Below are positions 42,773 through 52,866 of a stretch of DNA of 64,000 nucleotides, one piece after another. Numbering within the stretch: position 1 is the stretch's first letter; every line of letters starts with the position of its first letter. Source of the stretch: Neoarius graeffei (taxonomy: Eukaryota; Chordata; Actinopteri; Siluriformes; Ariidae). The stretch lies in contig NC_083570.1 in NCBI RefSeq assembly GCF_027579695.1, forward strand, positions 5,673,001-5,737,000. The letters are read 5' to 3'. Both the position numbers and the translations under genes were made by a program. The notes under the pieces were generated by a model. The model was given only the letters and a program-made list of their open reading frames with translations. It was not told where the DNA came from and did no database searches.

Positions 42773-43818
42773 TAGTAATTTATCAATAATATTCTGAGCT
42801 GCTTCAAATCAAGCTTTTCATCTAAACAACTCTAACTGCTTTGTGAACTGTGCAAAAACCTTTCGTTTACTGAAACAAAACAAATCAATCTTCACTAACA
42901 TTAAAATGAGGCAGAGTACAGAACAGCTTGTAATCCCTCAAAATGGCATCACGCTGTGGATTGGTATACGGGTGTCCCGGGTGTCTCATGCTCACTGCAG
43001 GAGATAAAGACAGAAGTGGGTAGTGATGTGTTACATTTACTCTGTTATATTTACTTGAATAATTTTTTTTTAATTGTACTGCTGAGAGTAGTTGTTTTGC
43101 AGGATAGTTTTTACTCCTGCTCAGTTACATTTTGATGAAAAAACAGTACTTTTACTTCATTGCATTCGGCTTTATGCCATCACTACTGTTACTTGTGTGT
43201 AATTTATTTTAATTTGATAATTTTTCCACTCGGCCGTTCGAGCTATCCCACAGTGAATCTCCATCCGAGACAGTTGGACAGCCGCCTTAGCAGCCGCACT
43301 GAATGAATGGAGGCGTGGCCCCGCTCTCTCCTACACCAGCACTGGAAAATCATGGCTGAAGAAGAAGCACCTGTGTGGCCGTCAGGGGTTCATGTCCATC
43401 CCTGGCCGAGCATTAACACTCTGTTTGCCTTCCAAATGATGAGGAACAACAGTCATTTTATGCGCTGCCTACTTTTTCTACCAAAAACAGCGCCTCATAT
43501 GTGAGGAAACATGTGATAGTAAGTAACTGGTGAGGAAGCTAACGACTGTACTGATAGTTAGCTAAGCTAATTTAGTTAGCACACAGATCTAGACGAGGGA
43601 GCAGATTGAAGCGCTTGGTTTATATGTTTAAAGTTACAACTAATTTACAAACTGCGGAGACACAGTTATGTCCGTGGTAATGGTGCGTTATGGGCCCTCG
43701 TATGGCATCCCTTACAAAAAAGAAGTTTATTTAAGTGTGCTTCTAGTATACGTCTTTTAAACTAAAAATAAGAGAGCATGCTTTCAGTTTACTTTTTATT
43801 TACTTATCAGAGATATGG
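42773..43818. other. Non-coding, with one dispersed repeat
   Basis: The ACTTGAGTAAA-type repeat (43010-43170, minus sense relative to 23355-23520) is the only recognised content. Nothing else supported. Confidence 0.4.
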
Positions 43819-43944
43819 ACCCTTTTCACGTGACGTCACGACAAACGCGGCCGCCATTTTGGACGTGTACTACCAGTAGTTTACCACAGCCAGCATTGAG
43901 GAACGGCAGCAAAGAAAGTGTTTATTTTCAGCAAGACTTCCATC

Positions 43945-44092
43945 ATGCCACTATATTGTTGTGCACCTGGATGTAGTAACCATCAACAAACAAGGCAAGG
44001 GTTATCATTTTATCAGATCCCGGTAGTTGCTGACCGATGGAGAAGATGGATAGCGGCATACCAGCGCTTGTGCAGTGACCACTTTGTTGGAG
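43945..44092 (+). pseudogene. THAP-type zinc-finger first exon
   Basis: MPLYCCAPGCSNHQQ, a Tyr/Phe-rich FYQIPV segment, RWRRWIAAYQ, then RLCSDHFVGG up to the donor GGAG|GTAAG. This is the C-x4-C...W...C-x2-H (C2CH) pattern of THAP domains, though the spacing before CSDHF is about 15 residues shorter than usual, which suggests an internal deletion. It was probably the DNA-binding end of the surrounding transposase. Confidence 0.6.
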
Positions 44093-44280
44093 GTAAGACG
44101 AATAAAATTAGCCAGAAAAGGCATTACATTGCTGTTAACATTCTGTGGCGGCGAGTGTGTAACCAAATAGGCTAAAATAACCCATTGTAACCTCTGTTCT
44201 GCTGTAGTAGCTATTAGCTAGCGTTGTGTTCCTTTGCTGTTGGTAGACTGTAGGACAGATCAGAGGCAGTGTCCTACAAA

Positions 44281-44684
44281 CAGCGCTTAATTTGAGGGGG
44301 AGCAAGCCGGAGCGCGCTCCGGAACCTCGGGCGTTGGCTCTGGCAGCTATTTACACTGGATCCGGTGATCCGACACCTCTTTTGACTATGTAACAAATAA
44401 ATAAATAAATAAATAAATAAAAATTAAATAAAAAAATGCAAGTTTATTTAGTGTTAATGTCTGATTTTGATATCTGTCTTGTTGGTGATTTCTCTCATGA
44501 AACGACATCCACAAAATATCTGCAGATGAACTTAATTTGCAGTGTTATTACAAAACATGCCCAGAAGCGCAGTGCAGAGCCCCCCTCCCCTCTCCTCTCC
44601 TCCCTCCCCTCTCCTCTTTTTTTCCGCACCGGAGCCGCTCATCCTCTGCGCTCCGGGACCTCCCACTTTACAAATTAAGCACTG
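44281..44684. mobile_element. hAT MITE, TSD CCTACAAA
   Basis: CAGCGCTTAATTTG and CAAATTAAGCACTG are inverted ends; CCTACAAA lies at 44273-44280 and 44685-44692. It has an (AAAT)n run (44393-44421) and a CTCCCCTCTC-rich part. Confidence 0.93.
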
Positions 44685-45561
44685 CCTACAAATAAGTGTT
44701 CAAAACAATAGGAGCATGTATTTGTCTCTTAAATCCAGGCCGTTCCCTGTAATCTGTAACACTGGGTTGGAGAAAGTAATGGCAACTAGTGAGTGCACAA
44801 ACCATAGAAGGTAAACTGTACACAGCGCCAGGGCAGTGTGATGGTATGTCTACTTTTAGATTGTGTTAGCTTATCAATGAACACACTCGTCACTTGATGA
44901 GTTTCACGTCTTTACAACGGATACTTAAATGTGTGTTAGGTATTATTGTTGCAGTCTAAGCAGTCATTGTAGCAGCTAGATGAGTGAGAACCGAAAGGGT
45001 CTGTGCCATAAACCGTTATTTCTGTACGGCGTTGCTAATGTGTCGTTACTGTTGTTATTTCTCCCTCTGCTCGCCCTGTAAATGCCCTACGTCGCTGGAT
45101 AGCGAAGGTGTTTTCTGCATCTCACTCCTTTATCTTGTATGTTCTCCGTTTGTCGCCTTCCTCGCATTCAAACCAATTCGAGCCGAAGTCCGCTACATGT
45201 CCAAAATGGTGGTCGCGTTTACGAAGGTCACGTGACTGAAGGCAAGGCAAGGCAAGTTTATTTATATAGCACATTTCATACACAATGGCAGTTCAATGTG
45301 CTTTACAGAAGCAAAAACAAAAACAGTAAACAATAGAGAAATAAAATTACATAAAATAATTTTATTTTTAATCTAAAACAATTAATTAAAAGAATTAAAA
45401 GAAAATAATAAGAATTAAACAACAGTAGAAATAAAATAATAAAATGCCAAAAAGAAAAAAGAAGAAAAAGAAACCAGCGGAATAAAATAGAATAAAATTA
45501 AAGTAAATTTAAAACATGCAGAGAAAGTAAAGATTATAAAAAATGTAAAAATATTAATTAT

Positions 45562-46027
45562 TTAACAGAAAGCATCTGAAAACAGCTTGGTCTTTAACCT
45601 AGATTTGAAGCTGCCAACAGCAGGAGCATTTTTAATGTCCTCTGGCAGTTGGTTCCATAGATGTACTGCATAGTAGCTAAAAGCTGCTTCACCACACTTT
45701 GTTTTAACAACTGGTTTTAATAGTAAATTTTTCTGTTGCGATCTGGTAGATCTGATTGGGTTAGGCTGCTGCAACATATCAGAGAGGTAATTGGGCCCTG
45801 TACCATTTAGAGATTTATACACCAGCAGCAATACTTTAAAGTCAATTCTGTAGCTTACTGGAAGCCAGTGAAGGGACCTTAGAATTGGGGTAATGTGCTC
45901 TGTTCTTTTTGTTTGTGTGAGAACCCTCGCCGCTGCATTTTGAACCAGCTGAAGTCGTTTGATGGTCTTTTTGGCAGGCCTGTGAAAAGGCCATTGCAGT
46001 AATCAACCCTACTAGAGATGAAGGCAT
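45562..46027 (-). pseudogene. L2-like LINE RT C-terminal region
   Basis: LSDMLQQPNPIRSTRSQQKN, AAFSYYAVHLWNQLPEDIKN and SFKSRLKTKLFSDAF are the conserved tail of this LINE group's ORF2. A frame change lies near 45835. It once followed directly on the RT piece at 46713. Confidence 0.75.
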
Positions 46028-46069
46028 GTATTAGTTTTTCCAGATCATTTTTTGACATAAGTCCTCTTA

Positions 46070-46709
46070 TGCCGCTTTTCCACTACAAACGCGGCTGAGT
46101 CGGGCTGAGCGGGGCTGTTGGAGTTGCATTTCGACTACAACCGCGCTGAACCGTGCTGGCTGGAAGTGGGTGGACACATTGGGTGGAGTTAGCGAAAGTG
46201 GGTGGACGTCACGTGATGTCGTTAAGCAGCGCAAACAGTGACATCAGTGAGCTTTTAAGCGGTAGTCTCGCGACCTGAATAGTAAACAATAAACATGGAG
46301 GACATGGAGTCGTTAGTGTTGCTGGTCTTGGTGCTGTGGCTTGTTGTCACCGACAATGCCAACAGATACTGGCAAGAGCGTATAGATGAGGCGAGGCGCA
46401 TAAGGCTTCATAATTCTCGTAATTCTCCTTCTTCCGGGTTTGCGGTGTTTACAGATCCCAGCGTGCTCGCGGGGCGTGTGTGGGCATGTGAGGACACTCC
46501 TCCTCACCAATCAGTGCACAGGGGAGTGTCTGCTCATGCCCCCAGCCTCACTCAGCACGGTTTGGCTCGCTTCAGCCCCACTCCAAAACGGTGCGAGTTT
46601 TAGGGGCTAAGCAGGGCTGAAGCGAGCTGAGTCGTGCTGTTTTTTGGTAGTCGAAACGCGAGCCGTGTCGGGCTGAAGTGAGCTGAAAAAGGGTAGTGGA
46701 AAAGGGCCA
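46070..46709 (+). mobile_element. Harbinger-type element inserted in the LINE, TSD TTA
   Basis: TGCCGCTTTTCCACTAC and GTAGTGGAAAAGGGCCA are inverted ends; TTA at 46067-46069 and 46710-46712. The ATG at 46295 opens a 102-codon frame (MEDMESLVLLVLVLWLVV, RYWQERIDEARR) that looks like the start of a Harbinger transposase gene, but the rest is missing. Subterminal GGGCTGAG/CGGCTGA motifs repeat. Confidence 0.88.
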
Positions 46710-46712
46710 TTA

Positions 46713-47352
46713 GTTTGGAAATGTTTTTTAGGTGATAAAATGCCGTTTTAGTGATTGCTTTCATGTGACTGTCAAAGTTTAGCTCGCTGTCAATGAAAAC
46801 ACCAAGATTTTTAACCATTTCTTTAGTTTTAATCCCTTTTGTGTCAAGAATAGTGGTAATCCTGAGTCTTTCATCTTTTTTTCCAAATAGAATTACTTCT
46901 GTTTTATCTGTGTTCAACTGAAGAAAATTTTGTGACATCCAGCTATTGATTTGATCGATGCACTGGTAGAGACATTCAAGGGGGGCATAGTCATTTGGTG
47001 ATAGAGCAAAATAAATTTGGGTATCATCTGCATAGCAGTGATACAAAATTGAATTTTTATTGATAATTTGCCCAAGTGGGAGCATATAAAGGTTGAAAAG
47101 TAATGGTCCAAGAATCGACCCCTGGGGGACACCACAGGTCAAGGGCATTGACGTTGAGGAACAATTTCCCAGGGTAACAAAGAAGCTTCTATCTTTTAAG
47201 TATGATTTTAACCAATTGATAACTTTACCAGTCAATCCAACCCAGTGTTCAAGTCGATATAGCAGTATGTTGTGATCAACAGTATCAAAAGCTGCACTGA
47301 GGTCCAGTAATACCAGGACCGATGTTTTGCCTGCATCAGTATTAAGACGTAT
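46713..47352 (-). pseudogene. L2-like LINE reverse transcriptase core
   Basis: The frame has catalytic motifs LDLSAAFDTVDH (first Asp) and CYADD (second and third Asp), plus GVPQGSILGPLLF and LNTDKTEVILF. The open frame on the minus strand begins in the gypsy LTR and ends in the Harbinger element, so both ends are artefacts of insertion. The RT core itself has no stop. Confidence 0.85.
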
Positions 47353-47357
47353 GTCAT

Positions 47358-47648
47358 TGTGGCAGTTCGTGTAAATGGGTGGAGCACAGAAGGACGGCAG
47401 GACAGAACTGAGAATACAAAAAACTCTTTTATTCAGCTTTTCAGCTGTCAATACACACACGCACACTCGTCAGCTATCTGCTGTGGAGAGACTCCCTCTG
47501 CTCTCACTCTCTCTCCTTAAGAAGGGCGCGGTCACTGGGAAGACACACAAACATCAATTAACAACAGGTGTAATGATTCTGCCACTTAACTTCCCCGACT
47601 CCGCCCTCCTGTCACAGACCGATGCTAGGCCACGCCCCCGCTGCCACA
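47358..47648 (-). repeat. 3' LTR of the gypsy element (291 bp)
   Basis: It begins TGTGGCAGTTCGTG and ends GCTGCCACA as read on the plus strand. Compared with the other LTR it lacks CA in the ACAAACATC stretch, has an extra TTAAC after GCCAC, and reads CCCCG for CCCCT near the end. Confidence 0.95.
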
Positions 47649-50600
47649 TACCCCCACCGCCCGACTCAGGCCGGGCAGCCGTCCGGCCCGCAGCCGACTC
47701 CCCCCCCCCCCTTGACGGGAGAGGAAGTCCGCCACGACCATCTGTGCCCCCGGCCTGTGGATCACCTTGAAGTTAAAGGGTTGGAGTGCCAGATACCAAC
47801 GGGTGATCCGCGCATTGGCATCCTTCATGTGGTGGAGCCACTGGAGGGGCGCGTGGTCCGAACAGAGGGTGAAAGGGCGTCCCAGCAGGTTGTACCGGAG
47901 GGCGAGGACTGCCCACTTGATTGCCAGGCACTCCTTTTCGATGGTACTGTAGCGCCCCTCACGCACCGACAGCTTGCGGCTAATGTACAAGACAGGGCGA
48001 TCCTCCCCCTCCACCTGCTGGGTCAAAACGGCCCCCAGCCCTCTGTCCGACGCATCCGTCTGCAACATAAAAGGGAGAGAAAAGTCAGGGGAGTGTAAAA
48101 GTGGCCCCCCACACAGTACAGCCTTAACCTTAGAAAAAGCCCGCTGGCATTGCTCCGTCCACTGGACCGGATCTGGTGCCCCCTTTTTAGTCAGATCAGT
48201 CAGCGGGCTGGTGACGTCCGAATAATTAGGTATAAACCTACGATAATAGCCAGCCAGCCCCAGGAACTGTCTCACCCCCTTTTTGGTCTTGGGCCTCGGG
48301 CAGGCCGCAATCGCTGCAGTCTTGTTAATTTGGGGACGCACCTGCCCGTTGCCCAAGTGGAAGCCCAGATACCGTACTTCCACCCGCCCAATCACACACT
48401 TCTTCGGGTTGGCCGTGAGACCCGCCCGCCTCAGCGACCTAAGGACGGCCCTCAGGTGTTGTAGGTGCCGCGGCCAGTCATTACTATAAATAATAATATC
48501 ATCCAAGTACGCGGCTGCATAGGTGGCGTGGGGGCGAAGGACCCTATCCATCAGCCGCTGAAACGTAGCAGGCGCCCCAAACAGCCCAAAAGGAAGTGTG
48601 ACGAATTGGTGTAAGCCGAACGGTGTGGAAAAGGCCGTTTTTTCACGGGATAATGGAGTCAAGGGGATCTGCCAATAACCCTTTGTTAAATCCAGTGTCG
48701 AGTAAAAACGAGCCGTGCCTAGCCGATCGAGCAACTCATCAATACGAGGCATTGGGTACGCATCGAATTTAGACACCGTGTTGACTTTTCTATAGTCCAC
48801 ACAGAACCGGACCGACCCGTCGGCCTTGGGTACCAAGACCACCGGGCTGCTCCAGTCACTGTGGGACTCCTCGACGATGCCCATTTCGAGCATGGCCTCG
48901 AGTTCTTCCCGAACCACCTTTTTCTTGTGTTCGGGTAACCTGTAAGGGCGGCTACGCACTACCACCCCCGGGGGCGTCTCAATGTGGTGCTCTATGAGGT
49001 TAGTGCGGCCGGGCAGGGGTGAGAACACATCCGAAAACTCGGTCTGCAACTGGGCAACCTCCGCGAGTTGGGTCGGGGAGAGGTGGTCTCCACAGGGGAC
49101 CGGAGAGGGACATGATGCCAATGTTCCTTTTTGAACCTCCGGCCCCAGCTCCGCCTTCTCTGGAACCACTGACACCAACGCCACGGGGACCTCCTCGTTC
49201 CAGAGTTTGAGTAGGTTGAGGTGGTAAATCTGTAGCGCCCCACCCCTGTCCGTTCGTTTCACCTCATAGTCGACGTCCCCGACTCGCCGTGTGACCTCAA
49301 AGGGTCCTTGCCACTTGGCGACTAATTTAGAGCTCGATGTGGGCAAGAGTACGAGTACTTTCTCTCCCGGTGCAAACTCTCTAAGGCGCGTACCCTTGTC
49401 GTACAGGCGGGTTTGCCGTTCTTGGGCCTGCCGCAAATTCTCCTGGGTTAGTTGTGTGGGTGTGTGGAGTTTTGCGTGCAGGTCAATAACATATTGAATT
49501 TCATTTTTGCTTGGTGAAAGTCCCTCCTCCCAATTTTCTTGCAGCACATCTAAAATGCCGCGCGGCTTACGCCCATATAGTAATTCAAACGGGGAGAACC
49601 CCGTGGAGGCTTGGGGGACTTCTCGCACTGCAAAGAGCAAGGGTTCGAGCCATTTATCCCAGTTACGCGCGTCCTCACTTACAAATTTCTTAATTATGTT
49701 TTTAAGGGTGCGATTAAACCGTTCCACTAAGCCGTCCGTTTGTGGGTGATAAACGCTGGTGCGGATCGGCTTAATACCTAATAACCCATACAGTTCCTTC
49801 AGTGGTCGTGACATAAACGAGGTGCCTTGGTCAGTCAGAATCTCTTTCGGGATTCCAACTCGGGAGATGACGCGGAAGAGTGCCTCCGCAATACTGCGTG
49901 CTGAGATATTGCGAAGAGGCACCGCTTCCGGGTATCGTGTTGCATAGTCCACCAGAACTAATATAAAGCGGTACCCTCGTGTTGACCGATCTAATGGCCC
50001 GACGAGATCCATGCCAATTCTTTCGAACGGGGTCTCGATTAACGGTAGAGGGCGCAAAGGCGCTTTTGGAATGGCCGCTGGGTTTACTAACTGGCATTCG
50101 CGGCATGCCGTACACCACCTACGGACATCGCCGCGAATCCCCGGCCAATAGAATCGGGCCATTATTCGGGCTAGTGTTTTATCCTGCCCTAAGTGTCCAG
50201 CCATGGGATTAAAGTGAGCCGCCTGGAATACCAATTCCCGGCGGCTCTTCGGAATTAAAAGCTGCGTGACTCGCTCTTTCGTTTGAGTGTCCTGCGTCAC
50301 TCGGTATAATCTATCCTTCATAATCGCGAAGTAGGGGAAGGACGGGGTGGCGTTCGGCTGGAGCGTTTGACCATCGATTACTCTCACTTGGTCAAAAGCA
50401 TGCCGCAGAGTCTCGTCTCGCGATTGCTCTAACGGGAAATCCGCGAGGGATTCCCCAATAGAGAGAGGAGGAGCCGGCGGCTCCTCACTCTGGCGCGGAG
50501 ATGACGTAGATGGCTCTGTGACAGCTGCTCCCGCCAAAGCGACACTGGGACCTCCCCCTGTCAAATGGCAGGACCCACTCTTGACTAAGTGTGTCATTAA

Positions 50601-51323
50601 ACCCCGAAATCCCGGCCAATCAGTCCCCAAAATTAAAGAGTGGGTAAGGCGAGGATTAACCGCCGCCTTTACTATAAATTTTTCCCCTCTGAAAATAATG
50701 TGGACCGATACTAAAGGGTAGTTGTGAACATCCCCGTGCACACATAACACCTTCACCAATTGTGCTCCCCCCAATGCCTCGTCTTGCACCAGGTTTTGGT
50801 GGATTGAGGTCTGATTACAGCCCGAATCCACCAACGCCTGATAGGTATCCCCTTGGATACTCACCGGTATGCGATACGCTCCAGCCCGATCGAGGGCGGC
50901 TCCTGGCGCGTTGGGGATCCGAACCACCGCGCCCACCTCCATTATCGAGCACTGCTGTTGGAGGTGGCCCGGTTCCCCGCAGCGCCAGCAAACCGGCCCG
51001 GGCTTCCTCTCTGCACTAGTGCTCTGGGGCTCACTCACCTGAGGGGGGGGAGAGACAGACACAGAAGGGAGACATGGAAGGGCACCGCGGGTCCGGCGGG
51101 CCGGCTGAGGTGGCGCCGGCCCCCGTCTCCACGGTGGGGGAATGGGGCGAGGAGAAGACACAGGAGGAGGGGAGAGAGAGAGAGAGGAGAGAAGAGGTCG
51201 TCTGCTGTCCTGCCGTCGGGACAGCCGCCAGATGATCCTCCGCCAGCTCGATTGCCTGATCCAGCGACGCTGGGTGGTGGCACTGGACCCACTCTGCGGT
51301 TTCTGCTGGTAGACGCGCGACAA
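47625..51323 (-). CDS. Gypsy (Gmr1-like) pol: protease-integrase-RT-RNase H
   Basis: The open frame has 1,232 codons; true coding probably starts within the GA-rich tract near 51180, since residues before that correspond to gag read in the wrong frame. Residue positions from the first Met: zinc knuckle CWRCGEPGHLQQQC 112-125; protease ALVDSGC with D166; integrase zinc motif H370, H377, C404, C407; integrase core D439, D498, E534 (35 residues between the last two); RT with D878 and YLDD 939-942; RNase H D1090, E1129, D1156. All catalytic residues are present. The frame ends 24 bp inside the 3' LTR. The integrase-RT order is reversed relative to typical gypsy elements. The protein makes cDNA in virus-like particles and inserts it (known of the family). 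Antisense open frames over this region are shadows. Confidence 0.93.
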   Translation of the reverse strand: MSRVYQQKPQSGSSATTQRRWIRQSSWRRIIWRLSRRQDSRRPLLSSLSLSPPPVSSPRPIPPPWRRGPAPPQPARRTRGALPCLPSVSVSPPPQVSEPQSTSAERKPGPVCWRCGEPGHLQQQCSIMEVGAVVRIPNAPGAALDRAGAYRIPVSIQGDTYQALVDSGCNQTSIHQNLVQDEALGGAQLVKVLCVHGDVHNYPLVSVHIIFRGEKFIVKAAVNPRLTHSLILGTDWPGFRGLMTHLVKSGSCHLTGGGPSVALAGAAVTEPSTSSPRQSEEPPAPPLSIGESLADFPLEQSRDETLRHAFDQVRVIDGQTLQPNATPSFPYFAIMKDRLYRVTQDTQTKERVTQLLIPKSRRELVFQAAHFNPMAGHLGQDKTLARIMARFYWPGIRGDVRRWCTACRECQLVNPAAIPKAPLRPLPLIETPFERIGMDLVGPLDRSTRGYRFILVLVDYATRYPEAVPLRNISARSIAEALFRVISRVGIPKEILTDQGTSFMSRPLKELYGLLGIKPIRTSVYHPQTDGLVERFNRTLKNIIKKFVSEDARNWDKWLEPLLFAVREVPQASTGFSPFELLYGRKPRGILDVLQENWEEGLSPSKNEIQYVIDLHAKLHTPTQLTQENLRQAQERQTRLYDKGTRLREFAPGEKVLVLLPTSSSKLVAKWQGPFEVTRRVGDVDYEVKRTDRGGALQIYHLNLLKLWNEEVPVALVSVVPEKAELGPEVQKGTLASCPSPVPCGDHLSPTQLAEVAQLQTEFSDVFSPLPGRTNLIEHHIETPPGVVVRSRPYRLPEHKKKVVREELEAMLEMGIVEESHSDWSSPVVLVPKADGSVRFCVDYRKVNTVSKFDAYPMPRIDELLDRLGTARFYSTLDLTKGYWQIPLTPLSREKTAFSTPFGLHQFVTLPFGLFGAPATFQRLMDRVLRPHATYAAAYLDDIIIYSNDWPRHLQHLRAVLRSLRRAGLTANPKKCVIGRVEVRYLGFHLGNGQVRPQINKTAAIAACPRPKTKKGVRQFLGLAGYYRRFIPNYSDVTSPLTDLTKKGAPDPVQWTEQCQRAFSKVKAVLCGGPLLHSPDFSLPFMLQTDASDRGLGAVLTQQVEGEDRPVLYISRKLSVREGRYSTIEKECLAIKWAVLALRYNLLGRPFTLCSDHAPLQWLHHMKDANARITRWYLALQPFNFKVIHRPGAQMVVADFLSRQGGGGSRLRAGRLPGLSRAVGVCGSGGVA

Positions 51324-51930
51324 ACTGTTCCAGTACCACCTGGTCGATGAGTCCCTCGGCGTCGCAGCTGTCGGCCCTCAACCACTGCCAGCAGGCGTCC
51401 CGGAGTTGCTGGCCAAACGCGAACGGCCGGCCGACTTCCTCCAAGCGCAGAGCGCGGAAACACTGATGATGTTGCTCCGGGGTGCGTCCCACCCGCTGGA
51501 GGACGGCCCGGCGAAGGTCCGCGTAGGCCAGCCGGCGGTCGGCGGGGAGCTGTAGCGCGGCCAGCTGCGCCTCTCCCGTTAGCAGGGGGAGGAGGCGCGC
51601 CGCGCGCTGTTCCACCGGCCACCCCGAGGTCTCTGCTACCTGCTCAAAGAGCGTGAAGAATGCCTCGGGGTCGTCCTGCGGGCCCATCTTCGTGAGGGTG
51701 AGGGGGGAAGGGCCCGCGGCGGTGGAGTTGGTGGACCCCGCCGACGCGAGGAGGTGCCGGAACGCCCGACGATCTTCCTGTTGCGCCAGCACCAGGGCCT
51801 CGAACCGTTGTACTTGCTCCTTTCGGAGGGCGAGCAGCCCCTGGTGCTGGCTCTGTTGGGCCGTGGCGAGGGCGTGGATCAGGTCGGCGAAGGTGGAGGA
51901 CTCCATGGGGCTGTTGTCTTCTGTGCTCAT
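51031..51930 (-). CDS. Gypsy (Gmr1-like) gag with SCAN-like capsid segment
   Basis: The ATG at 51930 lies one base after the primer-binding site and opens a 299-codon frame (MSTEDNSPMESSTFADLI). Residues 156-235 closely resemble a SCAN domain, with CWQWLR, VLEQFVARLP and EWVQCHHPAS. SCAN domains of vertebrate zinc-finger proteins are held to derive from Gmr1-like gag (established). Gag sense is lost after about residue 250, in a CT-rich run; the zinc knuckle continues in the pol frame. A single slip in that run explains the break. Confidence 0.88.
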   Translation of the reverse strand: MSTEDNSPMESSTFADLIHALATAQQSQHQGLLALRKEQVQRFEALVLAQQEDRRAFRHLLASAGSTNSTAAGPSPLTLTKMGPQDDPEAFFTLFEQVAETSGWPVEQRAARLLPLLTGEAQLAALQLPADRRLAYADLRRAVLQRVGRTPEQHHQCFRALRLEEVGRPFAFGQQLRDACWQWLRADSCDAEGLIDQVVLEQFVARLPAETAEWVQCHHPASLDQAIELAEDHLAAVPTAGQQTTSSLLSLSLPSSCVFSSPHSPTVETGAGATSAGPPDPRCPSMSPFCVCLSPPSGE

Positions 51931-51931
51931 G

Positions 51932-51949
51932 TCCCGGGTTTCAGCACCA
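51932..51949 (-). promoter_or_regulatory. Gypsy primer-binding site, tRNA-Phe type
   Basis: On the minus strand TGGTGCTGAAACCCGGGA follows the 5' LTR after one base. It differs at one position from the complement of the tRNA-Phe 3' end as I recall it (TGGTGCCGAAACCCGGGA). Confidence 0.75.
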
Positions 51950-51950
51950 C

Positions 51951-52238
51951 TGTGGCAGTTCGTGTAAATGGGTGGAGCACAGAAGGACGGCAGGACAGAA
52001 CTGAGAATACAAAAAACTCTTTTATTCAGCTTTTCAGCTGTCAATACACACACGCACACTCGTCAGCTATCTGCTGTGGAGAGACTCCCTCTGCTCTCAC
52101 TCTCTCTCCTTAAGAAGGGCGCGGTCACTGGGAAGACACACAAACACATCAATTAACAACAGGTGTAATGATTCTGCCACTTCCCCGACTCCGCCCTCCT
52201 GTCACAGACCGATGCTAGGCCACGCCCCCTCTGCCACA
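51951..52238 (-). repeat. 5' LTR of the gypsy element (288 bp)
   Basis: Near-identical to 47358-47648. On the minus strand it holds a GC-rich 5' part, a CTTAAGGAG stretch, and AATAAAAGAG (about 52026), a likely polyadenylation signal. Confidence 0.95.
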
Positions 52239-52243
52239 GTCAT

Positions 52244-52866
52244 TTATAACTTTAATCAACACTGTTTCAGTGCTATGATTGGCACGAAATCCTGACTGAA
52301 AATTATCAAAACGGCTGTTTGATATCAAGAAGGCAGTTAATTGATTGAAGACAATTTTTTCCAGGATTTTCCCGATGAATGGTAGATTTGATATTGGCCT
52401 GTAGTTATTTAACACTGAAGGATCCAGATTATTTTTTTTAAGAAGGGGCTTTACAACAGCTTTTTTTAGGGACACAGGAACAACGCCAGTCTCCAAGGAT
52501 GTATTTATAATTTGAAGCACATCTGTAATTATAAGATGAAGAACAGACTTAAAAAAGTTGGTGGGCAGAATGTCCAATTCAGATGTTGAAGAACTGAGAT
52601 TTTGTACAGTTTTTTCAAGAGTCTCATAATCAATTAAACAAAATTCTGACATTGTGTTAAAGTTATCTATCTGTGTTATCTTTTCATGGTGATTGCAGTT
52701 TTTCAATTTTTTGCAACTGAGATATATTATGAGAAATATTCTGCCTTATTTTATCAATTTTACCTTTGAAAAAAGATGCAAACTCATTGCATTTATTAAC
52801 TGATAGAAGTTCAGGTGCTAATTGTGGTGGGGGATTAGTTAGCTTCTCTGCTGTTGAAAATAGCAC
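52244..52866 (-). pseudogene. L2-like LINE: region before and start of the RT
   Basis: Two overlapping frames encode LFSTAEKLTNPPPQL ... ASFFKGKIDKIRQNI and DYETLEKTVQNLSSS ... LLKKNNLDPSVLNNYRPISN. They join the piece at 47352 once the gypsy element is removed. The first frame ends and the second begins near 52695, one frameshift. Confidence 0.8.

Larger units (their letters stand above)
43819..45239 (+). mobile_element. THAP-domain DNA transposon remnant
   Basis: Left ACCCTTTTCACGTGACGTCA ... GCCGCCATTTTGGACGTGTA mirrors right TACATGTCCAAAATGGTGGT ... GTCACGTGACTG over about 45 bp. One exon (43945-44092) encodes a THAP-like finger and ends at a donor. A hAT MITE is inserted at 44281. The catalytic region is gone; P-like or Kolobok-like origin is possible. 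Confidence 0.65.
47358..52238 (-). mobile_element. Gmr1-like Ty3/gypsy LTR retrotransposon, nearly intact
   Basis: The element is 4,881 bp, with LTRs at 47358-47648 and 51951-52238 and a perfect 5-bp TSD GTCAT at 47353-47357 and 52239-52243. The LTRs differ by about one substitution and two short indels, so the insertion is recent. Domain order on the minus strand is gag, zinc knuckle, protease, integrase, reverse transcriptase, RNase H. Integrase before RT is the mark of the Gmr1 group among gypsy elements (established). Coding is open apart from one frame change between gag and pol. Confidence 0.95.

Noticed and set aside
47622-51350. Plus-strand open frames over the gypsy element (up to 165 codons)
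   Set aside because: All are antisense to pol or gag, whose catalytic motifs are complete; GC-rich coding makes antisense frames long.
50831-51622. Minus-strand frame of 195 codons overlapping gag (51035-51622)
   Set aside because: Pro/Arg-rich translation of gag in the wrong frame; the SCAN-like sense is in the other frame.
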